Shown in pieces: positions 10,508 through 20,678 of a stretch of DNA of 64,000 bases. The position numbers were made by a program, and so were the translations under genes. The stretch lies in assembly GCA_037200845.1 (NCBI GenBank), contig JBBCGQ010000001.1, positions 1,798,001 to 1,862,000 on the forward strand, written 5' to 3'. The stretch is from Bauldia sp. (GTDB taxonomy: Bacteria; Pseudomonadota; Alphaproteobacteria; Rhizobiales; Kaistiaceae). A model generated the notes under the pieces. The model saw only the letters and a program-made list of their open reading frames with translations. It was not told where the DNA came from and did not search any database. Within the stretch, counting starts at the first letter, position 1; each line of letters opens with the position of its first letter.

Positions 10508-10580
10508 TGTCGTCCCCGCAGGCAGGGACCCGCTGCCCCGTCGGGGGTACTGGATGCCCGCCTTCGCGGGCATGACAGTT
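10508..10580. repeat. Intergenic palindromic repeat
   Basis: Contains the CGTCCCCGCaggCAGGGAC and TGCCCGCcttcGCGGGCA hairpins, a common type of short interspersed repeat in GC-rich alphaproteobacteria. It fills the gap between the cyclophilin gene and the next membrane protein gene. Confidence 0.55.
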
Positions 10581-10628
10581 GAGGATAGGATGGGCTGAGG
10601 CCCATTAGCGCAATCTCACGAGCCATCC

Positions 10629-11051
10629 ATGACCGACCGCCCGATACCTCCGCCACCTCCTCCGCCGCCCGACTGGCGCGACCAGCGGCGGCAGGAGCGC
10701 ATGCAGCGGCGCGAGATGCGCTGGCAGGGGAACCCCGCCTGGTTCGGCGGCACGATCCTGATCGTGCTTGGGCTTATATTCCTCGCCAGGAATCTCGGGT
10801 TCTACCTGCCGCGCCATTGGTGGGCGATCTTCCTGCTCATCCCGGCGGCCGGATCTTTCGCCTCGGCCTATTCGATGTACCAACGCGCCGGCCGCGCGAC
10901 CGCGCCGGTGCGCGGCGCAATCGTCGGCGGCCTGATCCTCGTCGGGCTGACGGTGCTGTTCCTGATCGACTTCGACTGGGGCCTCTACTGGCCGGTGATC
11001 CTCATCCTGCTCGGCATCGCCGTGCTCGGCGGCAGCGCCTGGCGGCGGTGA
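10629..11051 (+). CDS. DUF5668/LiaF-TM-like membrane protein
   Basis: 140 residues. A proline-rich and basic cytosolic N-terminus ([20 protein letters not shown]) is followed by about four hydrophobic segments arranged as two similar halves: [21 protein letters not shown] and [20 protein letters not shown]. The pattern GxxLIxxGxxFLxxN is typical of the DUF5668 (LiaI/LiaF transmembrane) group. Function is unknown; no partner response regulator is nearby. The upstream ribosome binding site is weak. Confidence 0.75.
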   Translation: MTDRPIPPPPPPPPDWRDQRRQERMQRREMRWQGNPAWFGGTILIVLGLIFLARNLGFYLPRHWWAIFLLIPAAGSFASAYSMYQRAGRATAPVRGAIVGGLILVGLTVLFLIDFDWGLYWPVILILLGIAVLGGSAWRR

Positions 11052-11073
11052 CGGGCGCGCACGAGTAGCCATC

Positions 11074-12153
11074 GTGCGCGTCGATCTGTTCGATTTCGAT
11101 CTGCCGGACGAGCGCATTGCGCTCCGCCCGGCGCGGCCGCGCGATGCGGCGCGCATGCTGGTGGTGAAGCCGGGCGAGAGCGTCGCCGATGCGCACGTCC
11201 GCGATCTGCCGTCGTATCTGCGTGCCGGCGATGTGCTGGTGCTGAACGATACGCGCGTCATCCCGGCGGAACTGCACGGCGAACGCGTGCGCGACGGCGT
11301 CTCGGCGGGCATCAGCGTGACGCTGCACAAGCGCACCGGGCAGGCGACTTGGCAGGCCCTGGCGCGCGGCGCGAAGAAACTGGCGGTCGGCGATCGCATC
11401 CGCTTCGGGCAGATGAGTGACGCGGCGTGCCTGATCGCCGGCCTCGATGCGACGGTGGCCGACAAGGGCGAGGCGGGCGAGGTGACGCTGGCGTTCGATC
11501 TTTCCGGGCCCGTGCTCGACGAGGCGATCGCTGCGGTCGGCCACGTGCCGCTGCCGCCGTATATCGCCGGCAAGCGCGCCGAGGACGCCGAGGACAGGCG
11601 CGACTATCAGACGATCTACGCCGAACGCGACGGCGCGGTGGCCGCGCCGACGGCCGGTCTGCATTTCACCGACGATCTGTTCGCGCGCCTCGCCGCCGCC
11701 GGGATCGGGCGGCAGATGGTGACGCTGCACGTCGGGGCGGGGACGTTCCTGCCGGTCAAGGTCGATGACACGGCGGGGCACCGCATGCATGCGGAGTGGG
11801 GCACAGTGTCGGCCGCCACCGCCGAGGCGCTCAACGCCGTGCGCGCGAAGGGCGGGCGCATCGTTGCCGTCGGCACGACGTCGGCGCGGTTGCTGGAAAG
11901 CGCGACGGGGGAGGACGGCGTGGTGCGTGAATTCGGCGGCGACACGGCGATCTTCATCACGCCGGGATATCGGTTTCGTGCCGTCGATATTCTGATGACG
12001 AATTTCCATCTGCCGCGCTCGACGCTGTTCATGCTGGTTTCCGCCTTCTCGGGACTGGAGACGATGCGTGCGGCGTACGCCCATGCGATCGCGGCGGGGT
12101 ATCGGTTCTATTCGTATGGCGATGCGTCGTTGCTGTTTCGGGAGGGGGGCTGA
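11074..12153 (+). CDS. queA: S-adenosylmethionine:tRNA ribosyltransferase-isomerase
   Basis: 359 residues. QueA transfers the ribosyl moiety of SAM to preQ1 at tRNA position 34 to form epoxyqueuosine. Recognisable segments are [15 protein letters not shown] at the N-terminus, [13 protein letters not shown], and the C-terminal [19 protein letters not shown]. The start is GTG 11074. It precedes tgt, the enzyme that inserts preQ1 into the same tRNAs, separated by an inverted-repeat element. Confidence 0.97.
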   Translation: MRVDLFDFDLPDERIALRPARPRDAARMLVVKPGESVADAHVRDLPSYLRAGDVLVLNDTRVIPAELHGERVRDGVSAGISVTLHKRTGQATWQALARGAKKLAVGDRIRFGQMSDAACLIAGLDATVADKGEAGEVTLAFDLSGPVLDEAIAAVGHVPLPPYIAGKRAEDAEDRRDYQTIYAERDGAVAAPTAGLHFTDDLFARLAAAGIGRQMVTLHVGAGTFLPVKVDDTAGHRMHAEWGTVSAATAEALNAVRAKGGRIVAVGTTSARLLESATGEDGVVREFGGDTAIFITPGYRFRAVDILMTNFHLPRSTLFMLVSAFSGLETMRAAYAHAIAAGYRFYSYGDASLLFREGG

Positions 12154-12169
12154 TGGTTGGCGTCAGCGT

Positions 12170-12335
12170 GCCCTCACCCTCTTTCTCTAGGCTCGCGATG
12201 CTCGCCAAGAGAAAGAGCCCTCTCCCCTTTGGGGAGAGGGGACAACCGGCAGCACGACATGTCCCCTCGCCCCGGAGGGGAGAGGGCTTTGCCTCTTATG
12301 AGCGAAGCGAATTAGAGGCAAAGGGTGAGGGCGCA
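12170..12335. repeat. Long inverted intergenic repeat between queA and tgt
   Basis: Two arms of roughly 70 bases face each other: the left begins CCCTCACCCTCTTTCTCTAGG and the right ends TTAGAGGCAAAGGGTGAGGG, each with an inner CCCTCTCCCC/GGGGAGAGG hairpin. The right arm reaches to a few bases before the tgt start codon, so its GGTGAGGG may serve as the tgt ribosome binding site region. Confidence 0.7.
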
Positions 12336-12340
12336 CGCCG

Positions 12341-13471
12341 ATGACGCCGGGCGTCGCCTTCCGCATCGATGCCACCGACGGGGCGGCGCGCACCGGGGCG
12401 CTGACGCTGCCGCGCGGCGTCGTGCGCACGCCGGCGTTCATGCCGGTCGGCACGGCCGGCACCGTCAAGGCGATGACCATGGCGGACGTCAAGGCGACCG
12501 GCGCCGACATCATCCTCGGCAACACCTATCACCTGATGCTGCGGCCGGGGGCGGAACGCGTCGCAGCGCTCGGCGGGCTGCACAAATTTGCCGGGTGGGA
12601 CGGGCCGATCCTCACCGACAGCGGCGGCTTCCAGGTCATGTCGCTGGCGCAGCTTCGCAAGATGGATGCGGACGGCGTGACGTTCCAGTCGCACATCGAC
12701 GGCTCGACGCACCGCCTGACGCCGGAACGCTCGCTGGAGATCCAGGCGCTGCTCGATTCCGATATCCGCATGCAGCTCGATGAGTGCGTCGCGCTGCCGG
12801 CCGAGCCGGCGGCGATCGAGAAGGCGATGCGGCTGTCGCTCGTGTGGGCGGAGCGGTCGAAGGTTGCATTCGGCGGAACGCAAGGCCGGGCGCTGTTCGG
12901 CATCGTGCAGGGCGGCGATGACGCGGCGCTGCGGCTGGAGTCGGCGGCCGGGCTGACGGCGATCGGCTTCGACGGCTACGCCGTCGGCGGGCTGGCGGTC
13001 GGCGAGCCGCAGGCGACGATGCTGGCGATGCTCGACGTCACGGTGCCGGCGCTGCCGGCCGACGCGCCGCGCTATCTGATGGGCGTCGGCACGCCGGACG
13101 ACATCGTCGAGTCGGTCGCGCGCGGCATCGACATGTTCGACTGCGTGATGCCGACCCGCGCCGGGCGCCACGGTGTCGCCTACACGCGCTTCGGCAAGGT
13201 CAACCTGAAAAATGCGCGCCATGCCGACGATCCGCGCCCGCTCGACGAGGCGGTGGCATGGCCGGCGGCGCGGGACTATTCGCGGGCGTATCTGCATCAT
13301 CTCGTGAAGTCGGAGGAGATGCTGGGCGCGATGCTGCTGTCGCAGAACAACGTCGCCTACTACCAGCACCTGATGCAGGGCGTGCGCGCTGCCATCGCGG
13401 CGGGCGCCTATGCCGATTTCGTCGCGGCGGCGAAGGACGGCTGGGCGGCCGGCGATATTCCCGTCCGCTAG
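12341..13471 (+). CDS. tgt: Queuine/preQ1 tRNA-guanine transglycosylase, zinc ligands missing
   Basis: 376 residues, the normal length. Exchanges G34 for preQ1 in GUN-anticodon tRNAs. Catalytic regions are intact: [11 protein letters not shown] and [12 protein letters not shown]. The zinc site of E. coli (C302, C304, C307, H333) aligns to V305, W307, A310 and N336 in [18 protein letters not shown] and SQNNVAYYQ: all four ligands are replaced while the surrounding sequence ([11 protein letters not shown]) is conserved. The enzyme may be structured without zinc in this lineage. The stop shares a CTAG with the convergent TPR gene. Confidence 0.95.
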   Translation: MTPGVAFRIDATDGAARTGALTLPRGVVRTPAFMPVGTAGTVKAMTMADVKATGADIILGNTYHLMLRPGAERVAALGGLHKFAGWDGPILTDSGGFQVMSLAQLRKMDADGVTFQSHIDGSTHRLTPERSLEIQALLDSDIRMQLDECVALPAEPAAIEKAMRLSLVWAERSKVAFGGTQGRALFGIVQGGDDAALRLESAAGLTAIGFDGYAVGGLAVGEPQATMLAMLDVTVPALPADAPRYLMGVGTPDDIVESVARGIDMFDCVMPTRAGRHGVAYTRFGKVNLKNARHADDPRPLDEAVAWPAARDYSRAYLHHLVKSEEMLGAMLLSQNNVAYYQHLMQGVRAAIAAGAYADFVAAAKDGWAAGDIPVR

Positions 13472-14622
13472 CGCGACGCCAGCTTGCCGTCCGGCGGCGC
13501 GTTCGCGCGCGCTACCTCGGCGGCAGTCAGTTCCGCCGCGCGGCCGCGGTCGATTTCGGCGTCCGCGACATCGCCGAGGGCCGCGTGCGCTTCGCCGCGC
13601 GCTGCGTAGGCGTCCGCCGATGGAGCGAGACGGATCGACTCGTCGAGGTCCTTGACCGCGTCGGCGTTCTGCCCGAGCGCGCGATAGAGCTGGGCACGGT
13701 CGCGATAGGTCTCCGCGGACGGATCGGCCTGCACGGCCTCCGACGCCAGCGTCAGGCCCTGTTGGTACGATGCGGCGGCATGCGTGGCATCGCCCGACGC
13801 GGCGTAGGCGCCGCCAAGCGCGAGGCAGGTCGCGGGGTTCGCGTGCATGTCGACGGCCTTGATGAGGTCGGCGAGCGCCTCGGGCAGCAGGCCGCCGGCG
13901 CGATAAGCGGCGGCGCGCCCGGCGTAGTACGTCCAGTCCGGCTTGACGTCGATCGCGGCGCTGTAGTCGGCGATGGCCGAGCGGGCGTTGCCCTTGCCGA
14001 GATAGGCGGCGGCGCGCGCCGCGAACGAGACGGAGTCGCGGTCGTTCAGCCCGAGCAGCGTGGCGTAGTCGCCGATGGCGCGGTCATAGAGGCCGAGGGC
14101 GGCGAACGATTTTGCCCGGAGCGCGTGCGGCTCGGGTTCGCCCGGCACCTGGAAGATGACGCGGTTGAGATCGGCGATCGCCTTGCGGTGCTCGCCGCCG
14201 GCGGCGTATTCGCCGGCGCGCAGGAAGTAGCCCTCGGCGGTCGGCTCGATGGTCAGCGCCTTGGTGAAGTCGGCGATGGCGTCGTCGCGGTCGCCGGCGA
14301 GCGTGCGATAGAAGCCGATGAAGAGATAGGCCTTGGCGGTCGGCGCCAGGCGAATGACCGCCGCCGCGTCGGCGATGGCTGCGTCATAGTCCTCGCCCGC
14401 GGCGCGCACTCTTGCCCGGCCGGCGTAGGCCATGACGCGGTCGGTTGCGGAGGCGTCGGGCGCGTCGAGCACGCGGCTGCACGCGGCTTCTGTGCCGGGA
14501 TCGTAGATATTGCGGGCGGATCGGCAGACGGAGAAATCCGAAGCGTCAGTGGCGAGCGCCGGACCGGCTGTCGGCAGAAATGCGCCGACGATGGCAACGC
14601 AACAGAGTAGAGCGACACGCAT
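13468..14622 (-). CDS. Exported tetratricopeptide-repeat protein
   Basis: 384 residues. A signal peptide ([20 protein letters not shown], likely cut after ALA) is followed by a short Cys-containing segment and about eight TPR units with the typical A-x(3)-R-A/G and A-x(2)-D-Y/F-x(2)-A/L pattern (for example [34 protein letters not shown]). Such arrays are protein-interaction scaffolds; no catalytic domain is attached. The 3' end overlaps the tgt stop by four bases. The 109-base gap upstream holds no clear promoter. Confidence 0.85.
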   Translation of the reverse strand: MRVALLCCVAIVGAFLPTAGPALATDASDFSVCRSARNIYDPGTEAACSRVLDAPDASATDRVMAYAGRARVRAAGEDYDAAIADAAAVIRLAPTAKAYLFIGFYRTLAGDRDDAIADFTKALTIEPTAEGYFLRAGEYAAGGEHRKAIADLNRVIFQVPGEPEPHALRAKSFAALGLYDRAIGDYATLLGLNDRDSVSFAARAAAYLGKGNARSAIADYSAAIDVKPDWTYYAGRAAAYRAGGLLPEALADLIKAVDMHANPATCLALGGAYAASGDATHAAASYQQGLTLASEAVQADPSAETYRDRAQLYRALGQNADAVKDLDESIRLAPSADAYAARGEAHAALGDVADAEIDRGRAAELTAAEVARANAPPDGKLASR

Positions 14623-14731
14623 TCGGCTGCCCTCCTGCGATTACCCTCCCGTGATGACCTCCACGACTCTGAAAACGTTCCCCAGATGCGAAACTTTATG
14701 CAAGAACGATACCAGAGTCGCTCACGGCCGG

Positions 14732-15166
14732 CTAGATCGACGGCGTGTCGTCGGAGATCAGCGAGCAGCCGTTGATCTTCCAGGTGCCGTCGCCCTGCTT
14801 CTGCATGCCGTAGGCGGCGATGTAGGCTTTGCCGTCCGGGCCGGTGATGTAGACCTTCTGGATGGGACCGAGCGGCGTGTCGACGATGTCGCCGAAGGTG
14901 ACCGACTTCGGCCGGTAGACCGGCATGTAGCCGTTCCTGACCATGGCCATGAACTGATCGGCGGTCGGGTAATAGCTCTGGATGGTCGGCGAGGCGTAGT
15001 TCCAGGCCGCGGCGCCGTCGTCGTGCTGAAAAGCGCTGATCTGGCCGGTGATCAGCGACTGGAACGTGGCGCGGTCGGCGGCGCTGACATCGTCGGCGCG
15101 GGCGGCGGGCGCCAGGCCGATGGTGGCGATAAACAGTGCAACGAGTACGCCTGCGATTCGTTTCAT
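14732..15166 (-). CDS. Exported DUF4864 protein
   Basis: 144 residues with a signal peptide (MKRIAGVLVALFIATIGLAP, cut after ARA). The mature part matches the DUF4864 pattern: a helical start (FQSLITGQISAFQHDDGAAAW), ASPTIQSYYPTADQFMAMV, and a cystatin/NTF2-like sheet ending in WKINGC. Biochemical function is unknown. It has its own gap on both sides and is probably monocistronic. Confidence 0.8.
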   Translation of the reverse strand: MKRIAGVLVALFIATIGLAPAARADDVSAADRATFQSLITGQISAFQHDDGAAAWNYASPTIQSYYPTADQFMAMVRNGYMPVYRPKSVTFGDIVDTPLGPIQKVYITGPDGKAYIAAYGMQKQGDGTWKINGCSLISDDTPSI

Positions 15167-15247
15167 GGCGGATTTCCTCCCTGCCTGATCATTCTACGCC
15201 GTTGCGGGAAGGAAAGTTTCACGTCTTGGCGATATTGGCGGCGCCAG

Positions 15248-15276
15248 TTGACCGGGTAGGGGCCGATCCTTACGGT
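15248..15276 (+). promoter_or_regulatory. Probable tRNA-Lys promoter
   Basis: TTGACC (15248-15253) and TACGGT (15271-15276) are 17 bases apart and end 30 bases before the tRNA. The -10 match is poor, so this is a plausible but unproven assignment. Confidence 0.4.
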
Positions 15277-15306
15277 CCCGCGCAATCCGCCGGACGGCAC
15301 GTTTCA

Positions 15307-15382
15307 GAGCGCGTAGCTCAGCTGGCAGAGCACATGACTTTTAATCATGGGGTCCCGGGTTCGAGCCCCGGCGCGCTCACCA
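15307..15382 (+). tRNA. tRNA-Lys (anticodon TTT)
   Basis: 76 bases including an encoded CCA. The acceptor arms GAGCGCG and CGCGCTC pair fully, A is the discriminator base, the anticodon stem CATGA/TCATG carries the loop CTTTTAA with anticodon TTT, and the T-arm GGGTTCGAGCCCC is standard. Confidence 0.97.
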
Positions 15383-15398
15383 CCCCCTCGCAAAACCG

Positions 15399-16244
15399 AT
15401 GACCGCCGACAACGACGCCAACAAAGCCTCCGCCGCCTACCGCCTGCCGGCGATGGACACCGACTATATCCTCGGCGACTCGATGCGCGGCGTGCGCTTC
15501 CTGCTCGAGTATGCCAAGGCGGAGGAGTTGCTGCGCGCCTGGAGCGTGCGCTCCACCGTCGTCGTGTTCGGCTCGGCCCGCGTCATGCCCGGCGGCAGCG
15601 CCGATCCCGACGCATCGACGGCGACGCTGCCGCCGGGCGCCGCGCCGCGCCCCGGCCGGCATGCGGCGCGCTGGTATGACGAGGCGCGCAAGCTCGGGCG
15701 CATCGTTTCCGAACGCGGCGGCGCACTGAAGCCGGACGGCAAGATCCGCGACAACGTCATCGCCACCGGCGGCGGGCCGGGCATCATGGAAGCCGCCAAC
15801 CGCGGCGCCCACGACGCCGGGGCTCCGTCGATCGGCTTCAACATCCAGTTGCCGCACGAGCAGGAGCCGAACGCGTACTCGACGCCGGACCTGACATTCC
15901 AGTTCCACTACTTCGCGATGCGCAAGATGCACTTCGCCATGCGCGCCGCGGCGCTCGTCGTCTTCCCGGGCGGCTTCGGCACGTTCGACGAATTTTTCGA
16001 GCTGCTGACCCTGGTGCAGACGGGGAAGATGAAGCGCATCCCGATCGTGTGCTTCGACCGCGAGTACTGGACGAAGGTGGTGAATTTCCAGGCGCTGGTC
16101 GCGGAGGAATTCGTCACGCCGGGCGACCTCGATCTTTTCGCTTTTGCGGACGATGCCGAGGAGGCGTGGCGGGCGCTGGTGGAGCGCGGGTTGACCATTC
16201 CGCCGGCGCGTGGGGTCGAGCCGCGGAAGGACGTGGCGCCGTAA
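15399..16244 (+). CDS. LOG-family (TIGR00730-type) nucleotide hydrolase
   Basis: 281 residues with a Rossmann fold. The LOG signature PGGFGTFDEFFE and the upstream GGGPGIMEAANRGA are present; members are cytokinin-riboside 5'-monophosphate phosphoribohydrolases or general pyrimidine/purine nucleotide 5'-monophosphate nucleosidases, and were long misnamed lysine decarboxylases. The N-terminal 60 residues and an insertion rich in Ala/Pro (GAAPRPGRHAARW) match the longer bacterial subgroup. It begins 16 bases after the tRNA. Confidence 0.9.
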   Translation: MTADNDANKASAAYRLPAMDTDYILGDSMRGVRFLLEYAKAEELLRAWSVRSTVVVFGSARVMPGGSADPDASTATLPPGAAPRPGRHAARWYDEARKLGRIVSERGGALKPDGKIRDNVIATGGGPGIMEAANRGAHDAGAPSIGFNIQLPHEQEPNAYSTPDLTFQFHYFAMRKMHFAMRAAALVVFPGGFGTFDEFFELLTLVQTGKMKRIPIVCFDREYWTKVVNFQALVAEEFVTPGDLDLFAFADDAEEAWRALVERGLTIPPARGVEPRKDVAP

Positions 16245-16254
16245 CTCGACAGTG

Positions 16255-16372
16255 CACCCCCTCACCCTTCGCCTCTAACTGACGCGAGCACATTCCCTCT
16301 CCCCTGGTGGGAGAGGGCTCATTCTCTTGGCGAGCGCAGCGAGCCTAGAGAATGAGGGGGAGGGGGCATCCC
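16255..16372. repeat. Inverted intergenic repeat
   Basis: Same family as the element at 12170: left arm CCCTCACCCTTCGCCTCTAA, inner CCCTCTCCC/GGGAGAGGG hairpin, right arm ending CTAGAGAATGAGGGGGAGG. Lies between the LOG gene and moaA. Confidence 0.65.
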
Positions 16373-16432
16373 GCCCGCGTTATGTCAGCCCGCATTGATC
16401 GCCTCCCGATTCCGGCTACATACTCCCGTGAC

Positions 16433-17452
16433 ATGAACATCGCCGTTCCCGCCATAAAGCCTGCGCTGATCGACCCGTTCGGGCGCACGATCACGTATCT
16501 GCGCGTGTCGGTGACCGACCGCTGCGATTTTCGTTGCGTCTATTGCATGGCCGAGGACCAGCACTTCCTGCCGCGGAACGAGGTGCTGAGCCTCGAGGAA
16601 CTGGATCGGCTGTGCTCGGCGTTCATCGGGCGCGGCGTGCGCAAGCTGCGGCTGACCGGCGGCGAGCCGCTGGTGCGCAAGAACGTGATGTCGCTGGTCC
16701 GCGCCCTGTCGCGGCACATCGGGCGCGGGCTGGATGAGCTGACGCTGACCACGAACGGCTCGCAGCTCGCGCGCTTTGCGGCGGAGCTCGCCGATTGCGG
16801 CGTCGAGCGCATCAATGTTTCGGTCGATACGCTCGACCCGGCGAAATTCAAGGCGATCACGCGCTGGGGCGATCTGGCGGAGGTGCGCGCCGGCATCGAT
16901 GCGGCGCGGCGGGCGGGGTTGAAGGTCAAGATCAACGCCGTGGCGCTGAAGGGCGTCAACGAGCACGAGTTCGACGATTTGATCCGCTGGGCGCATGGCG
17001 ACGGCATGGACCTGACGCTGATCGAGACGATGCCGCTCGGCGAAGTCGGCGCCGACCGCACGGACCAGTACCTGCCGCTGTCGGCGGTGCGCGCCGATCT
17101 GGCGGGGCGCTGGACGCTGACGGATCTCGCGTATCGGACCGGCGGGCCGGCGCGTTATGTCCGTGTTGCCGAAACCGGCGGGCGGCTCGGCTTCATCACG
17201 CCGCTGACGCATAATTTCTGCGAAAGCTGCAACCGCGTGCGCGTTACCTGCACGGGCACGCTGTACATGTGCCTCGGCCAGGAGGATGCCGCCGATCTTC
17301 GCGCGCCGCTCAGGGCATCCGGTGGCGACGAGTTGCTCGAGGCGGCGATCGATGAGGCCATCGGGCGGAAGCCCAAGGGGCACGATTTCATCATTGACCG
17401 CGATCATCGCGAGCCGGCGGTCAGCCGGACGATGAGTGTGACGGGGGGATAG
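16433..17452 (+). CDS. moaA: GTP 3',8-cyclase (molybdenum cofactor)
   Basis: 339 residues. Radical-SAM enzyme that converts GTP to 3',8-cyclo-GTP in molybdopterin synthesis. The N-terminal cluster motif CDFRCVYC gives C31, C35 and C38; the C-terminal [4Fe-4S] cluster is held by the CESC and later Cys residues in CTGTLYMC. The last two residues are GG, needed for activity in MoaA. ATG 16433 gives the family-typical N-terminus; an earlier ATG at 16382 would add 17 residues. Its product is required by the xanthine dehydrogenase encoded at 49-54 kb. Confidence 0.95.
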   Translation: MNIAVPAIKPALIDPFGRTITYLRVSVTDRCDFRCVYCMAEDQHFLPRNEVLSLEELDRLCSAFIGRGVRKLRLTGGEPLVRKNVMSLVRALSRHIGRGLDELTLTTNGSQLARFAAELADCGVERINVSVDTLDPAKFKAITRWGDLAEVRAGIDAARRAGLKVKINAVALKGVNEHEFDDLIRWAHGDGMDLTLIETMPLGEVGADRTDQYLPLSAVRADLAGRWTLTDLAYRTGGPARYVRVAETGGRLGFITPLTHNFCESCNRVRVTCTGTLYMCLGQEDAADLRAPLRASGGDELLEAAIDEAIGRKPKGHDFIIDRDHREPAVSRTMSVTGG

Positions 17453-17454
17453 GG

Positions 17455-17760
17455 CCTTAGCCCTCCCCAAACCGCCTTCGGCGGTTTGACCCTCCCGCAA
17501 GGGGAGGGTTCAAATGGAGTTTGTTGCGGCGGGGATCCGACCACCCTCCGCTTTCCCCCGCAGGCGGGGATCCAGGTGGCGCCTCCCATCGACCGAAGCA
17601 AGCAACTGGCTCCTGCGCCCCCGCCTGCGCGGGGGAAGCGGAGTGGAGTTGCGACTTCGGGGCAGCCCAAGGATGCGGGTGCGGGGTAAGGTATCGCCCC
17701 CTCCCGAAATCGCTGCGCGATTTCGACCTCCCCTCAAGGGGAGGTCGAGCGGAGTCCCGG
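17455..17760. repeat. Cluster of three intergenic palindromic repeats
   Basis: The gap between moaA and the minus-strand gene holds three separate elements: ACCGCCTTCGGCGGT with CCCTCCC/GGGAGGG (about 17458-17512); a pair of CCGCTTTCCCCCGC / GCGGGGGAAGCGG arms (about 17535-17645); and GAAATCGCtgcGCGATTTC with a CTCCCCTcaAGGGGAG hairpin (about 17700-17755). No gene is seen here. Confidence 0.65.
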
Positions 17761-17768
17761 CTTCGGAA

Positions 17769-18179
17769 TCAGCCCTTCGGCGGCGGCGGGGAATCCGGGC
17801 GCAGGTTGTCGCTGCGCGTGAAGAATTTCCGCGCCAGATTGAGGAACTCGCCGTCGCTTGGGTGGTCTAGGGCCTCGACGCCGATCACTTTCTTGGCGAT
17901 CTGCGGGTCGTGCTTGGTGATGTGGTTCATCAGTTCGGACTTGGCGGTGCCCGGGCCGGTGATGAGGATCTCGCCGGCGTCTTTCACGGCCTCGGCGACG
18001 GAGTGAAAATAGTGCTGGTCGGGCGCGGCGCGGCCGGAGTCGCCCTTGCCGGCCTTGGTGTGCAGGTGGACGTGGCGGTCGGCCGGGTGGACGTTCCATT
18101 CGTTGGACGCGTCGCGGTCGAACGAAAATACCCTGGCCTGTTCGTGGTCGATCCAGACGGCGGCGTGATAGTGGGCCAT
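17769..18179 (-). CDS. eRF1-like / host-attachment family protein
   Basis: 136 residues. It matches the small bacterial family related to archaeal/eukaryotic release factor 1 domains (also called host attachment or translational machinery protein): MAHYHAAVWIDHEQARVF, then ILITGPGTAKSELMNHI and a helical KKVIGVEALDHPSDGEF. Role in the cell is unknown. GAGGAG seven bases upstream sets the start at 18179; the longer in-frame start at 18215 lacks one. A GTTGAC/GTCAAC palindrome lies about 50 bases upstream. Confidence 0.8.
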   Translation of the reverse strand: MAHYHAAVWIDHEQARVFSFDRDASNEWNVHPADRHVHLHTKAGKGDSGRAAPDQHYFHSVAEAVKDAGEILITGPGTAKSELMNHITKHDPQIAKKVIGVEALDHPSDGEFLNLARKFFTRSDNLRPDSPPPPKG

Positions 18180-18229
18180 GGCGGCGCTCCTCGGTGGGTG
18201 GGCAATGTGCGCCAACCCTGCGGCGATAT

Positions 18230-18245
18230 GTTGACCTGCGTCAAC
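18230..18245. promoter_or_regulatory. GTTGACctgcGTCAAC palindrome
   Basis: A perfect 6-4-6 inverted repeat between the kinase gene stop and the eRF1-like gene, overlapping the kinase stop codon. Its position upstream of the minus-strand gene suggests an operator, but no regulator can be assigned. Confidence 0.35.
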
Positions 18246-20364
18246 CGCGGCCGAGTACCGCCGCCAGCGCCTTCGCCAGATCCTCCTTGCGGAACGGCTT
18301 GCCGAGCAGCTTGCCGCCGTTGGTCATCGGGCCGGAGCCGGTGTTGAGCTTGGTGTCCGGGAAGCCGGAGGTGAACACGACCTTGAGGTTCGGCCACTTC
18401 TGGCGCGCGGTGCGGGCGAGATCGAAGCCGGTCTGGCCGCCCGCGAGGATGACGTCGGTGAACAGGATATCGACCGGTCCGCGGGCGAGCGCGGCCAGCG
18501 CCGACACGGCGTCCTCGGCCTCGACGACGCGGTAGCCGAGGTCGGTGAGCTGGCGGACGACGACGCGGCGGAGCGGCGCCACGTCCTCGACGGCGAGCAC
18601 GATCTCGCCGTTGCCGCGCAAATCCGCCGCGACCGGCGCGGCGACGGCCTCCGCCGCGCTGCCACCCGAGCGCGGCAGGTAGAGACGGAAGGTCGTGCCG
18701 ACGCCGGGCTCGGAGTAGACGCTGACGTGGCCCTTCGACTGCTTCATGAAGCCGTAGACCATCGACAGGCCGAGGCCGCTGCCCTTGCCGACTTCCTTGG
18801 TGGTGAAGAACGGCTCGAAGATGCGTGCCAGCACTTCCGGCGGGATGCCGGTACCGGAGTCGGTCACCTCGATCAGCGCGTAGTCGCCGGCGGTCACCTC
18901 GGGGTGGCTGGCGGCATAGTCCTCGTCGAGCTGGCGGTTGCCGGTGGCGATGGTCAGCGTGCCGCGGCCGGACATCGCGTCGCGCGCGTTGGCGGCGAGG
19001 TTGGTGATCGCGGCCTCCAACTGGGTCGGGTCGATGATCGCCGGCCACACGCCGGCCGAGAGATGCAGCTTGACCTCGATCTGCGCGCCGAGGAGGCGGC
19101 GGAGAAGCTGCGCGTGGTTGGAGATGAGGTCGTTGAGGTTGACCTGTTGCGGCTCGAGCGGCTGGCGGCGGGCGAAGGCGAGCAGCCGGCGGGTGAGGTC
19201 GGCACCCTGCAGGGCGGCGTCGCGCGCCTCGTTGCCGAGTTCCTGCACGTCGCCGTCGTCCTTGCGCCGGTTGACCAGCATGTCGAGGTTGCCGATGACG
19301 ATGGCCAGCAGATTGTTGAAGTCGTGCGCCATGCCGCCGGTGAGGTTGCCGATCGCTTCCATCTTCTGCGCCTGGCGCAACTGGCTTTCGATCTCGGCCT
19401 GGCGGGCGAGCGTGTCGCGCACCGTGCCCTTGAGCTGGGCAGTCTGGCCCTTCAGCGCCTCGGCGGTCTCGGCGATGCGGCTGAACAGGCCGCTGTTTTC
19501 GAGCAGCACGACGACGAGCACGAAGCTTGCCGCGAGCAGGCCGTAGAAGCGGCCGGCGTAGAAGCCCAGGTCGTAGCGCGCCGCGTTGAACACGGCGGAG
19601 AGGCCGATGTCGAAGATCCACACCGACATCACCACCGCGACCCAGACATCGAGGACGGAGCGCAGGCCGCGCCACCAGAGCAGCGCCACCGCCGCGATCG
19701 ACAGGCACCACGTGGCGCCGAGCAGGAAGACGTAGGTCGGCGAATAGGCGCCGTTGACGAGCAGCGGCGGCAGCTCGTCGTGGAATTGGGTAACCGCGAC
19801 GATCATCGCGCCGACGACGACGCACACGAACGCGGCGGCGGCGAGCGCCAGCGGCTGCGTCATGGCGGCGGCGAGCGGCCGCGTCTCGTTTTTCAGGAAG
19901 GCGTACGCGATGACGAACAGCGGGAAGCCGGCGTGCCACAGGGCGTAGAGCCAGACCGTGGTCTGGTTGCCGCCGCCGATGACGCCGGCCGGGCCGAAGC
20001 CGCCGGGGAAGGAGAGGGCGTGCGGGATCATGATCAGCGCGTCGAACAGATAGCCGGCGGCGAGCGCCAGCATGGCGCGGGAACGCAGCTTCATGAACTG
20101 GCCGAGGAGCAGCACGGCGGTGACGAGGTCGGTGATGAGCAGCGCCGACTCGTAGGCGGGGATGAAGGCGGGAAGCTGCGCCAGCTTGATCTTGGCGAGC
20201 GGGATGAGGGCCGCGAACACGACGGCCGAGACGGCGACGACGCCGAGCGCCAGTGTGCGCTGGCGTGGGGTGGCGGCGGCGGTTGCGATGAAATCGACCG
20301 GGGCGGTTTCGGAGATGGCCTCCATGCCCTGAGGGAGAGGGGCGGCGTCCGTGCGCATGGCCAT
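18241..20364 (-). CDS. MASE4-type hybrid sensor histidine kinase with receiver domain
   Basis: 707 residues. The N-terminal about 290 residues hold roughly eight membrane segments and resemble the MASE4 sensor domain. A coiled linker ([20 protein letters not shown]) leads to the dimerisation/phosphoacceptor helix with H347 in [13 protein letters not shown], then an ATPase domain ([40 protein letters not shown]) and a receiver domain with D637 in DILFTDV. The layout suits a phosphorelay. No response regulator or phosphotransfer gene lies beside it. GGGAGA precedes ATG 20364. Confidence 0.92.
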   Translation of the reverse strand: MAMRTDAAPLPQGMEAISETAPVDFIATAAATPRQRTLALGVVAVSAVVFAALIPLAKIKLAQLPAFIPAYESALLITDLVTAVLLLGQFMKLRSRAMLALAAGYLFDALIMIPHALSFPGGFGPAGVIGGGNQTTVWLYALWHAGFPLFVIAYAFLKNETRPLAAAMTQPLALAAAAFVCVVVGAMIVAVTQFHDELPPLLVNGAYSPTYVFLLGATWCLSIAAVALLWWRGLRSVLDVWVAVVMSVWIFDIGLSAVFNAARYDLGFYAGRFYGLLAASFVLVVVLLENSGLFSRIAETAEALKGQTAQLKGTVRDTLARQAEIESQLRQAQKMEAIGNLTGGMAHDFNNLLAIVIGNLDMLVNRRKDDGDVQELGNEARDAALQGADLTRRLLAFARRQPLEPQQVNLNDLISNHAQLLRRLLGAQIEVKLHLSAGVWPAIIDPTQLEAAITNLAANARDAMSGRGTLTIATGNRQLDEDYAASHPEVTAGDYALIEVTDSGTGIPPEVLARIFEPFFTTKEVGKGSGLGLSMVYGFMKQSKGHVSVYSEPGVGTTFRLYLPRSGGSAAEAVAAPVAADLRGNGEIVLAVEDVAPLRRVVVRQLTDLGYRVVEAEDAVSALAALARGPVDILFTDVILAGGQTGFDLARTARQKWPNLKVVFTSGFPDTKLNTGSGPMTNGGKLLGKPFRKEDLAKALAAVLGRG

Positions 20365-20678
20365 GCGGCGATCTCCCGTTGGAACGAGGTCCCGAATGGC
20401 AAGGGAATCGCCCGATTCGCCTTCAAAATTCGTTAATGAGGCGGCGAGGGAAGGTCCCGCCACGCCGAGCTCGCGTAGCTCACTCCGCTTCCCCCGCGCA
20501 GGCGGGGGTCCAGGTGTTGCGGATTGAACGGGGAGGTCCCCTCGGCACCTGGGTCCCCGCCTTCGCGGGGAAAGCGGAGGGGATTTTCGCGGCGATACCG
20601 TGGCCCTCGCGACACCACGGCCGGGACACGCGCCGCCGGCCGCCCTATAACCACCGCGGACGGCAGCGGAGTCTGGCT
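20365..20678. repeat. Divergent gap with palindromic repeat
   Basis: A two-armed repeat (about 20478-20582) with CCGCTTCCCCCGC and GCGGGGAAAGCGG outer arms sits between the kinase gene and ccdA; it is the same family as the copies near 17540 and 48520. No clear promoter is visible for either gene. Confidence 0.6.

Noticed and set aside
12171-12340. Possible CRISPR array or riboswitch between queA and tgt
   Set aside because: There are no regularly spaced direct repeats; it is one inverted repeat of a family found at several junctions.
15307-15399. tRNA-Lys as an integration site
   Set aside because: No integrase, no duplicated tRNA end, and ordinary composition on both sides.
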